A stretch of DNA of 64,000 bases, taken from contig CAKOTZ010000002.1 in NCBI GenBank assembly GCA_934120395.1, positions 98,215 to 162,214 of the forward strand, given 5' to 3'. The translations under genes were made by a program, and so were the position numbers. Numbering within the stretch: the stretch's first letter is position 1; every line of letters starts with the position of its first letter. The notes under the pieces are model-generated. The model had not been told where the DNA came from and did no database searches. It saw nothing but the letters and a program-made list of their open reading frames with translations. This document shows positions 56,301 through 64,000 of the stretch, in pieces. This DNA is from an uncultured Clostridia bacterium (GTDB lineage: Bacteria; Bacillota; Clostridia; TANB77; CAG-508).

Positions 56301-57032
56301 TTAAGTAGTTAATCGAATATATTCGTCTACTACTTTGTTTGTTTCTCCATCCATTTTTAGTTCGCCATCACATAGCCATACTGCTCTTGTACATAAATTT
56401 CTTATCGAATCCATACTATGTGTAACAAATACCATAGTCTTTCCTTGATCTTTTAATTCCCTCATTTTGTCATAGCATTTTTCTTGAAAGTGTTGATCTC
56501 CTACAGATAAAATTTCATCTATTAATAGAATATCTGCATCTACATTAATAGCAACAGAAAAAGCTAATCGCATATACATTCCTGATGAATATGTTCTAAC
56601 AGGATTGTCAATAAACTCTTCTAATTCTGAAAATGCAATTATATCTTCAAGTCTTGCGTCAATTTCCTTTTTGGTTAATCCAAAAATAGATGCATTAAAA
56701 TATATATTTTCTCTACCTGAAAAATCCGGATGAAATCCTGCTCCTAGCTCTAAAAGTGAAGTTAATTTCCCATTTGTTACAATTTTTCCGGTATCAGGAT
56801 AAATAATTTTTGTCATCAGTTTTAATAATGTAGATTTTCCACTACCATTTACACCAATTAAGGCCACTGTTTCACCCTTTTTTATTTTTAAGTTTATGTT
56901 TTTTAATACTGTTATCTTTTCTTTTTTATTACGCTTAAAAAAAAGTAATTTTTCTTTTATTGTATTTGCCTTATCTTGGTATACACTAAACGATTTAGAT
57001 ACGTTTTCGACAATAATTGTGTCTTCCGCCAT
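56301..57032 (-). CDS. ABC ATPase for polysaccharide export (Wzt/TagH type)
   Basis: 243 aa. Walker A GVNGSGKSTLLKLM, Q-loop-area LELGAGFHPDFSGRENIY (Wzt hallmark), signature YSSGMYMRLAFSVA, Walker B ILLIDEILSVGD. No C-terminal glycan-binding extension, so export specificity probably lies in the permease. Confidence 0.95.
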   Translation of the reverse strand: MAEDTIIVENVSKSFSVYQDKANTIKEKLLFFKRNKKEKITVLKNINLKIKKGETVALIGVNGSGKSTLLKLMTKIIYPDTGKIVTNGKLTSLLELGAGFHPDFSGRENIYFNASIFGLTKKEIDARLEDIIAFSELEEFIDNPVRTYSSGMYMRLAFSVAINVDADILLIDEILSVGDQHFQEKCYDKMRELKDQGKTMVFVTHSMDSIRNLCTRAVWLCDGELKMDGETNKVVDEYIRLTT

Positions 57033-57089
57033 ATTATATTTTCATTCCTTTCTTTTTTCCATCGTATTATATCATAATTGACTGTATTG

Positions 57090-58043
57090 TCAATTTTTAA
57101 GGTTTCTTGCTTCTGGTAAAGCCCTCTTTTTCTTACTTAGTTGTCTTTTATATTTTCTTTTGTAATTCCAACTTGATACATATCCAGGTATAAATAAAAG
57201 AACAACTAAAAATTTATTCCACGGATTTGATAAATTTATTAACAATCCTTTTTGTTTACTTAAATAATAGAATAGTATGTAATGCTTTAGCATATATAGC
57301 CTTTTTTGGGGTAATACTCCTTTTTGGTCTTTATTAAGCATTTCTGTAAAATATTTATAATATCCAGTTGGATTTTCTATAAACATTTTTTGTATATTAT
57401 TAGTATACCCATCTTTTTTATATTCTCCAATAATTAATGGTATATTAAATCCTAAAACTTGGTATCTAACATCCATTTTATGATACATCCTAGCTTCTGT
57501 AACGAATTTTTCGTTTTTTTCAACTTCATGTTTATACATTTTTCTAATTGATGCTTTAAATAACAATATTTTTTCACCTTGGATGTCCTCTTTGTTGTAT
57601 AAATCAAACATTGTACTTCTGTAGCAATTATGTTTAAATTCCTTGCCACTTACTTCACCATACATGTCACACTTTAAAAAAACTAATGCGTATAATTTAT
57701 TATCAGAAAGTAACAAATCGGCTTTGTCTTTTATTATTTTAAATGCATTGCTTGCTAAATAATCGTCAGAATCGCAGTCTATAATTAAGTCGCCTGTTGC
57801 AAATTGTATTAAATTATTTAAAGCTACAGCTTTCCCCTGATTTGTTTGATAAAAATACATTATATTGACTTTATGTTCACTAATCAACTCATTTACTACA
57901 TCTTTAGTGTTATCTGTAGAACCATCATCCATAATAAGCCATTCATATTCCAAACCAAATCTCAAATTAGCAAGTATACTATCATAAATTTCTCTTAATA
58001 AATGCGCTCTATTATATGTTGGTGTCAATATTGATAACTTCAT
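57090..58043 (-). CDS. GT2 glycosyltransferase
   Basis: 317 aa. GT-A fold start LSILTPTYNRAHLL, MDDGSTDNTKDV, and the metal-binding region IDCDSDDYLA. Basic C-terminus with a hydrophobic segment (FLVVLLFIPGYVSS) for membrane contact. It transfers a sugar during synthesis of the exported glycan. Confidence 0.92.
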   Translation of the reverse strand: MKLSILTPTYNRAHLLREIYDSILANLRFGLEYEWLIMDDGSTDNTKDVVNELISEHKVNIMYFYQTNQGKAVALNNLIQFATGDLIIDCDSDDYLASNAFKIIKDKADLLLSDNKLYALVFLKCDMYGEVSGKEFKHNCYRSTMFDLYNKEDIQGEKILLFKASIRKMYKHEVEKNEKFVTEARMYHKMDVRYQVLGFNIPLIIGEYKKDGYTNNIQKMFIENPTGYYKYFTEMLNKDQKGVLPQKRLYMLKHYILFYYLSKQKGLLINLSNPWNKFLVVLLFIPGYVSSWNYKRKYKRQLSKKKRALPEARNLKN

Positions 58044-58044
58044 T

Positions 58045-59170
58045 TTATTCCTCCATTAATTCACGAATTTCTAGTAAATTTTTTTCATTATTATATTTTA
58101 CAACATTTTCATCATTTTGTCTAAGGTGTTTTTCTTTTCTTATTACTGCTTCTTTAATGCCTTTATAAATTCCATCTTCAGTATTCTCAACTATACTAGC
58201 TGTTTCATAATTTTTCAAAGCTTCTCTTGCAGCTGTGTCTGTTATGCAAATAGTCTTTCCAAGTATTTTAGCTTCTTCTAATACCATACCATACCCTTCA
58301 TAATATGAAAATAATACAAAAGTATCTGCTTTTTTGATATATGGATATGGATTTTCTCTCTTTCCTAGTAGAAAAAATGTTGATTCAACATGCAATTCCT
58401 TTATTTCGGATTCTAATATAGGTTTTAGTGGTCCATCTCCAATTACATAAATATTGTGCTTTATTCCATCATCTAATAATTTTTTATGTGCCTTTATTAA
58501 ACGGCTAATTCCCTTTTGTTCTACTAATCTTGCAACAGTTACAATATTACAAACATTGTCTGAAAACGCCTCTCCAATTTTAAATTTCGCTTTTTTTATT
58601 ACCTCTTCTGGATTTATATAATTATATATAACTCTTTTGTGTATCTTATTTATTCCGTTCTACATCTTTATAAACTTTATTAAAAGCGTCTAAATTGTCT
58701 TGGCTAACAAAAATCAGCTCATTATAATTTACATATGCCTTTGTATCTGCTTTTATTTTTAGCTTAGATTTCTTAGAATTTCCATATATTTTAGACATAT
58801 CGTTGTGAACCCATGCAATTTTCCTTGTTTCATCTTTTCTTACACTAAATAATCTTGTAATCGGCCCCTCTAAAAAAGCAATTTCTATATCATATTTTCC
58901 CTTTATGTATTTTTTATAAATATGATTTTTTAAAAACAATACTCTTAAACTTGCTATTTTGCGTTTTATCCAATTCATATTTGTATATAATTCTGAATAC
59001 AAACTTTTAATTTTTATTTCCTTATCTAAGCTTTTTTCAAATTCTCCGCCCCTATATAGAGTAAAAATTGTAATATCATATTCATATTTCAACTTGTTTA
59101 CAATATCTACTAATACTCTTTCAGCTCCACCTAATGTCAAACTTGTAATTCCAAATACTATTTTTTTCAT
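58045..59170 (-). CDS. GT4 glycosyltransferase, +1 frameshift
   Basis: 374 aa if a +1 shift is taken at CGG 58657-58655. N-lobe: FGITSLTLGGAERVLVDIV; after the shift: VE-G-INKIHKRVIYNYI and NIVTVARLVEQKGISRLIKA, then GDGPLKPIL, and the C-lobe with FSYYEGYGMVLEEAKILG. Unshifted, the protein stops at 58646 and the rest has only an internal ATG with no ribosome binding site. Four-bp overlap (ATGA) with the upstream polymerase gene. Confidence 0.88.
58655..58657 (-). other. CGG codon with required +1 frameshift in GT4
   Basis: GAA CGG AAT becomes GAA (C) GGA ATA AAT AAG; in the unshifted frame TAA comes three codons later. Confidence 0.85.
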
Positions 59171-60591
59171 TCTTGCTCCTTTATTTGCTTTATTCTATTT
59201 ATTAGTAACACATTAATTATAACTATTATTAATGATGACGATGCATTAAAGAATGTGTAACCGGATAAAAATGACAATGCAAAACCTAGTACATCTCCAC
59301 CTAATAGTAAAATATAACTGGCATCAATTTTTTTAATATTTCGTATTGCAAAATAGCATGAATAAATAAAAAGTGAAAGAAATGGTCCAAAATATAGCAT
59401 AAATCCCAAAATTCCAAAATTAAACAAAAACGATGGTATTTCCATTTCCATTACCAATTCCCTAAACTGCGCTTTATATCCATTACCAAACAAAACCTTA
59501 CTTATGCTATGGTCATTTTTTACTAAATAATAATTATATACTAATTGTTGTTTTCTCATATCGTTGTTAACCATATTAGTTTTTTCAGCATAGCTGTACA
59601 AATCTAAAATTGCCTGTCTTGCAGGTTTTGACATATATTCGTCGTTTATCTCTCCCTTTTGTATTTTTTTTGTTAAATCTAATAAATCTCCAGAAATGTG
59701 GGCAATTTCTCCAGTTTCATTATCTACAATATTATTCTCAATTTCTTTTAAATGGCTTCTTCTTTCTATCGTTTTAGAACCAAATGCAAACACTAAACCT
59801 ATTATCATTACAATTGCCAATGTTCCAATTACTACTGTTTTTATATCTACCTGTATTTTTCTAATTATTGCTGTAAATAACTCTGCTGTTATATAAAAGA
59901 ACACTACCAAAACAAAACCTATTAGTCCTGTTCTCGTTCCTACTAATGTTGCTAAAAAAATCCCTGTTAATAATACTATTGTCAATGTCCAATATCGATA
60001 TTCTTTTTCTTTTATTAATGGTAATACTATACATAAACTTAAGCATAATATTGCACATAAGCTATTGCCTGACTCAAACCAACCTTTATATCCTAAACCT
60101 TCAATATAAGTTGGAGACGATGTTCCAGTTATTATAGCTATAAATATTGAAACAATATAAATACTAAGTGCTATTAACACAACTTTTTTTAATTTCTTAC
60201 TATCCCCTTTTCGAAATATATAGGTATACAAGAATAAATTTAAAATCATAAACGAATAATTAATGATATATTGTAATTCATTTGTTAATCCTCCATAAGA
60301 GCTTTCTGTTTTTATTTTTTGAAACAACCACAAATGTACTAGACCATATACCGCATATATGAAAAATCCAAATATTAGTTGTTTTTTTTCACCTTTTTTA
60401 AAAAATATGTAACCTATCACTAAAATTGGTATTAGTGGTCGTAAAAATGTTGATGGTGAAAAATTTGTGCCTACTGCATTTCGAAAGATAAAGCTAATCA
60501 TGTCTAACACTGGACATAGAATAACAAACAAGCACAATATGTCTTCTATAGTTACACTTTTTATTTTATTTTTTATTGTTTCCAAAGTCAT
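59167..60591 (-). CDS. O-antigen polymerase/ligase-like membrane protein
   Basis: 474 aa with about 11 membrane spans and one large extracytoplasmic loop (about 275-370), the layout of Wzy/WaaL proteins. It lacks sequence motifs beyond topology, as usual in this family. It overlaps the GT4 gene by 4 bp. Probably polymerises or ligates glycan repeats. Confidence 0.8.
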   Translation of the reverse strand: MTLETIKNKIKSVTIEDILCLFVILCPVLDMISFIFRNAVGTNFSPSTFLRPLIPILVIGYIFFKKGEKKQLIFGFFIYAVYGLVHLWLFQKIKTESSYGGLTNELQYIINYSFMILNLFLYTYIFRKGDSKKLKKVVLIALSIYIVSIFIAIITGTSSPTYIEGLGYKGWFESGNSLCAILCLSLCIVLPLIKEKEYRYWTLTIVLLTGIFLATLVGTRTGLIGFVLVVFFYITAELFTAIIRKIQVDIKTVVIGTLAIVMIIGLVFAFGSKTIERRSHLKEIENNIVDNETGEIAHISGDLLDLTKKIQKGEINDEYMSKPARQAILDLYSYAEKTNMVNNDMRKQQLVYNYYLVKNDHSISKVLFGNGYKAQFRELVMEMEIPSFLFNFGILGFMLYFGPFLSLFIYSCYFAIRNIKKIDASYILLLGGDVLGFALSFLSGYTFFNASSSLIIVIINVLLINRIKQIKEQE

Positions 60592-60600
60592 TCCCCCTTC

Positions 60601-61560
60601 TTAAGCTATTAGTTCAAAAATTTTGCACCAAAACTTGAAGTTTTTCTTGTTTACAGCTCTTAAGTATAAATTCTTTGGAGTTTTATTTTCTTTTAATATT
60701 CTATTGTTCTTCCATTCTGGGAAATATTCATATACTCTATGTATCGTTTCATTTAGTAAATCTTTTCTTACCTTTTTGTCTTTAATTTTTATCATCCTCA
60801 TTAAGGAACTGCATAGCAAAAATCTAACATACATATATTCTAATTCAGTTTTATATGTTTCATATATTTCTTTTTCCTTATAATATTCTAGTACATTGTC
60901 CAGTACTTTAAATATGTCTTTTGTTTTTTCTGTTTGAGTATTTGCAATTGAATTTTCTCTTTGAACATAATAAATTAGTGGCTCACGTATAAGCGAAATA
61001 TTACTTAATATTGGTATTAGTTTATAGAAAAAATCTACATCTTCATATCTTAGTCCTTTTGAAAATAGAATTCCACTCTCTAACAACACTTCTCTTTTAT
61101 ATAATTTATTCCATGCAACTACTCTTGCATTTGCTATCATGTCTTTTTTATCATGATACGGTAATCTTGTATCTACCTTTTTTTGTGTTGGATAAGTCCA
61201 GTAGAAGTCACATTCTACCATGTCACTTTTTTCTTCTACTGCTGTTTTGTACATTTTTTCATATAGTGTTTTATCTACATAGTCATCTGAATCTAAAAAT
61301 GCTATATATTCTCCATTTGCAAAATCCAGTCCAAAATTTCTTGCATCAGATAAACCACCATTTTCTTTTTCTAACGCTACTATTTTATCTGGATATTGCA
61401 TTTTGTATTTTTTTATTATTTCATCGCTTTGATCTGTTGAACCATCGTTTACTACAATAATTTCTATGTCTTCTAATGTTTGATTTACCAAGCTTTCTAA
61501 GCATTTTGTTAAATACTTTCCTACATTATATACGGGAACAATTACACTTACTTTGGGCAT
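60601..61560 (-). CDS. GT2 glycosyltransferase (CpsJ/EpsJ-like)
   Basis: 319 aa. VSVIVPVYNVGKYLTKCLES, VVNDGSTDQSDEI, GLSDARNFGLDFA, AFLDSDDYVD. It is paralogous to the next gene (61574). One of several sugar transferases in the cluster. Confidence 0.93.
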   Translation of the reverse strand: MPKVSVIVPVYNVGKYLTKCLESLVNQTLEDIEIIVVNDGSTDQSDEIIKKYKMQYPDKIVALEKENGGLSDARNFGLDFANGEYIAFLDSDDYVDKTLYEKMYKTAVEEKSDMVECDFYWTYPTQKKVDTRLPYHDKKDMIANARVVAWNKLYKREVLLESGILFSKGLRYEDVDFFYKLIPILSNISLIREPLIYYVQRENSIANTQTEKTKDIFKVLDNVLEYYKEKEIYETYKTELEYMYVRFLLCSSLMRMIKIKDKKVRKDLLNETIHRVYEYFPEWKNNRILKENKTPKNLYLRAVNKKNFKFWCKIFELIA

Positions 61561-61573
61561 TTTTTTCTCCTTT

Positions 61574-62521
61574 TTATCTAATTTTTAAATACCATTCTAC
61601 ATTTAGTTTAAGTATGATTTTTTTTACTAATTGTTTAACATTGCGAATTTGAATATTTTTCTCCATTTTTCTCTTTTTAAATTCCTTAATTGCCTCTTTT
61701 CTTTCACATTTATTAAGAGTGTCTATTTTTAGCAAAATTGAATTTGTGTAAAATAATTTTACGTTTTCTTTAGTTCTTTTTGAAAGTTCTGTTTTGTTTA
61801 GTTCTTCTATCATTAAATCATAATGATAAAAACTATCTTTTACTTTTTTTACTGTTTTATTATAGTCATCATTTCTCATAATGCTATTTTGAGTTTGTAT
61901 ATAAAAATATCCATAAATATCAGTTGAAATTACACTTGACGCCTCCACAATTATTAATGGCATTAACCCAAAGTCTTCATGATATCTTCCTTTAGCAAAT
62001 TTAAAATCTTTTTTAATTAGATATTCTCTCTTCATAGCATATAAACATGGGGAATCCATTAATACGTCTTGATAATATAAACAATTAAATGCCTCTTCTC
62101 CTGTTTTTATATCAAAAACAGGTCCTTCTACCTTTTCTATTTCTTCCTGTTTTTGGCTTACCTTAGTTAATTTGTATTTAACCATATCTGGCTTTTCTTC
62201 TAAATATGGCAATAATTTTTCTAATAAATCCGCTAAAACATAGTCATCTGAATCAACAAAGCATAAATATTCTCCTTTACTTTTAGCTATTCCTAAATTT
62301 CTGGTATCTGCAATTCCAGTATTTTCTTTATTTATATATTCTATTTTTCCTGGATATTTTTTTATGTATTCCCTACATATTTCATCTGAACTGTCTGTTG
62401 AACCATCATTTATTAGAATCACCTCAAAATTTTGGCTTGTTTGATTTAATATTGATGCTAAACATTTTTTTAGCTGATTTTCGGTATTGTATACAGGTAC
62501 TATAAAGCTTAGCTTTGGCAT
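61574..62521 (-). CDS. GT2 glycosyltransferase
   Basis: 315 aa. LSFIVPVYNTENQLKKCLAS, LINDGSTDSSDEICR, GIADTRNLGIAKS, CFVDSDDYVL. Paralogue of the gene at 60601. First gene of the polysaccharide operon in transcription order. Confidence 0.93.
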   Translation of the reverse strand: MPKLSFIVPVYNTENQLKKCLASILNQTSQNFEVILINDGSTDSSDEICREYIKKYPGKIEYINKENTGIADTRNLGIAKSKGEYLCFVDSDDYVLADLLEKLLPYLEEKPDMVKYKLTKVSQKQEEIEKVEGPVFDIKTGEEAFNCLYYQDVLMDSPCLYAMKREYLIKKDFKFAKGRYHEDFGLMPLIIVEASSVISTDIYGYFYIQTQNSIMRNDDYNKTVKKVKDSFYHYDLMIEELNKTELSKRTKENVKLFYTNSILLKIDTLNKCERKEAIKEFKKRKMEKNIQIRNVKQLVKKIILKLNVEWYLKIR

Positions 62522-62600
62522 ATACGTTTCCCCCTCTATTTTTACGTTACTTTAGCAACTTTATTTTATCCTCTATAGTATTTTTTGTCAATGTGTAGAA

Positions 62601-62641
62601 TCAAACAAAAAGCCAAACAATTAGCATAAAGCTTTGTTTGA
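62601..62641 (-). terminator. Possible terminator of the prepilin-like gene
   Basis: TCAAACAAA pairs with TTTGTTTGA, and GC pairs inside; TTTTTG occurs within the 3' arm. Located 18 bp after the stop at 62660. Confidence 0.5.
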
Positions 62642-62659
62642 CTTTTATATATACTACTA

Positions 62660-63758
62660 TTAGTTTATATTCCATATATTATAGGTATAATCAGCTGAAT
62701 TTCTACCAGTTATTGTTTTTGTTCCAACACTTTCTTCTGATACCTTTACTGTGTCTGGCAATGTTATTAAAACACGAACACCAAAAGCTAAATTTGCATT
62801 GTCAGACACATACATTCTTTCTTCCCATGGATCAAAACTGTTAAGAGCAAACCCACCAACAGCTCTTGCAAGCCAATAATACATCATTACGTCTATTAAC
62901 GTTTCATATTTTGTGCCATAAATAGTTCCGAAATGTCTCCTTATCGTATCGTTTTAATGTAACTCCCATGTATTTTTGATACCATTTTTCTAATTTTTCA
63001 ACATTCAATACTGTTGCACTACCAGTTAATTTATATTTATCACTTAAATACATACTCCAATCTCTTGGCTTATATGTTGTTCCTATTCCTACACTGTTTA
63101 TTATATCACTACTTGCTTTTGTACTTCCTGTTAATATATATTCACTAATATAACCTGAATAATTATTGGCATTTACATGGAAATAATCTTCTGGGCAACC
63201 AGCTGAAATTAATGTGATTTTTTTATCTGTTACATCAAAAATTCTCCAGCCTGTTACATTTTTTCCGGTTTTCTTATCTGTTATTCCTATCCACTTATTA
63301 TATTTGGTTGCATTTTCATCTCTGCTTGCTATGCTTGTAAATCCACCAAATTGGTAATTTCCAGTTGGTAAATTTGATGAGTTATTTGGAGTTACTCCTG
63401 TTGAACTAGCTATCTTTTTATATTCTGTTCCATTATCTCCATCCCATGTTCCGGCTGAATAATTTACAAAATCTCCAACATGTAATTTTCCTTCAATTTC
63501 TCCCGTTTGATCGTATACCTCATTCACTTCTACCATATTTAGTGGTCTTTTTGAATACAAATACTCCTCTATATCATTCAAATACTTTTCTTCATTTTTT
63601 GCACTTTCTTTATATTTGTTTACACTCGCCTGTGCCTTGTTAATTAGTCCGTTTTCTCCTAGCACCATTGATAAACTTACCCCAGCTAATATTAGCAATA
63701 TAATTATTGTGATTATCAATGCTATTAATGTGATTGCTTTGTTACTTTTCAAGTTCAT
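62660..63758 (-). CDS. Prepilin-like secreted protein, +1 frameshift
   Basis: 365 aa if a +1 shift is taken at CGG 62930-62928. The leader MNLKSNKAITLIALIITI plus VSLSMVLGENGLINKAQ matches the paralogue at 31314 almost exactly. The rest is a beta-rich surface domain; after the shift it continues DKETF-G-TIYGTKYETLIDV and ends with AFGVRVLITLPDTVKVSE, typical of clostridial surface proteins. Unshifted, it ends YLWHKI at 62904 and the second part lacks a ribosome binding site. No pilus motor genes in the window. Confidence 0.82.
62928..62930 (-). other. CGG codon with required +1 frameshift in prepilin-like gene
   Basis: TTT CGG AAC becomes TTT (C) GGA ACT ATT TAT and joins the two parts of one surface protein. 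Confidence 0.82.
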
Positions 63759-63931
63759 TTTTATACCTCTTTCCTTTGTATTTCTAACAAAATTACAATT
63801 TTAGCTTATCCATCTTTAAGCAATATTATGTAATTCTATGTTAATTAGTTAACAGCATTTTATACTATTAATTTGAACTTGTAAAGGCAAAAATAACAAA
63901 AAAAGAAAAAACTTACCTTTGTATGTGAAGT

Positions 63932-64000
63932 TGTCAATAAAAAGTAGACACAAAAAAACAATTCTATGGAAACCCTAGTTGAGTTCTATATTCAACTGGG
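63932..64000 (-). mobile_element. End of an IS3-family insertion sequence
   Basis: The edge carries the last codons of an OrfB-type transposase (PVEYRTQLGFP then TAG at 63966-63964) on the minus strand, entering from beyond 64000. The terminal inverted repeat TGTCAATAAAAAGTAGACA lies at 63932-63950 and begins with TG as IS3 ends do. The target duplication cannot be seen without the other end. Confidence 0.75.
63964..64000 (-). CDS. IS3-family transposase OrfB, C-terminal 11 residues (partial)
   Basis: Only the last 11 residues and the stop lie in the window; the ending PVEYRTQLG is the common C-terminus of IS150/IS3-type integrase-core transposases. Confidence 0.7.
   Translation of the reverse strand, partial: PVEYRTQLGFP

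Noticed and set aside
24793..62930. CGG reassigned to another amino acid such as Trp or Gln
   Set aside because: A one-for-one reassignment would not restore the reading frame. All six sites need one extra base to be skipped.
24793..62930. Six independent pseudogenes
   Set aside because: The frame after each break stays open with conserved protein sequence and no other damage, and secA is essential. The breaks coincide with one codon.
1..64000. CRISPR arrays, tRNA or rRNA genes, prophage
   Set aside because: None seen by reading; no repeated spacers, tRNA-like cloverleaf or phage structural genes.

Overview
The window looks like the chromosome of an uncultured, very AT-rich spore-forming member of the Clostridia. 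It carries a spoIIIA operon, PolC, AddA, RecD2, RqcH, TmcAL, a two-gene SufBC-like (SMS) Fe-S system, and strong GGAGG ribosome binding sites. No rRNA, tRNA or CRISPR array was found. Most genes are on the minus strand, so operons read from high to low coordinates.

Layout. 1-5.1 kb: a cell-surface locus with a sortase, a membrane/wall-anchored cohesin protein, and two secreted dockerin proteins (an amidase and an Ig/Fn3-like protein). 5.2-22.6 kb: a KAP-type NTPase, then housekeeping genes (comF, recD2, rqcH, ligA, pgsA, addA, a CNNM protein, smsC/smsB, plsC). 22.7-24.7 kb: a radical-SAM gene remnant and an AbiE toxin-antitoxin pair under a promoter buried in a perfect palindrome. 24.7-30.5 kb: rlmD and polC. 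31.3-33.1 kb: a prepilin-like surface protein and an unassigned, apparently structured RNA region. 33.1-37.3 kb: spoIIIAB-AH, with no spoIIIAA next to it. 38.3-50.7 kb: rnhA, tmcAL, prfB, an ABC/FtsX exporter, secA, a hydrolase, a polysaccharide deacetylase and a peroxiredoxin. 51.6-62.5 kb: a surface polysaccharide cluster with a Wzm/Wzt exporter, a polymerase/ligase-like protein and five glycosyltransferases. 62.6-64 kb: a second prepilin-like protein and the end of an IS3-family element.

Main discovery. I checked every CCG trinucleotide on the plus strand (CGG on the minus strand), and every CGG on the plus strand, against the gene frames. In about 19,000 codons of ordinary genes, an in-frame CGG codon occurs only six times: in secA, rlmD, an FtsX permease, a GT2-GT4 glycosyltransferase, a GT4 glycosyltransferase and a prepilin-like gene. 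At all six the open reading frame breaks, and it is restored by skipping exactly one base (+1) at that codon. In secA the shift recreates the invariant C-terminal SEC-C zinc motif, and in rlmD it recreates the conserved C-terminal PWT-G-HVE block. At every site, skipping the C makes the next codon GGA or GGT (Gly). The simplest reading is that CGG is an unreadable or hungry codon in this organism and that ribosomes shift +1 on it, so these are intact genes and not pseudogenes. The caveats are possible sequence error and three small, compositionally odd ORFs that have CGG in frame without a shift. A separate classical +1 frameshift (CTT TGA C) is present in prfB.
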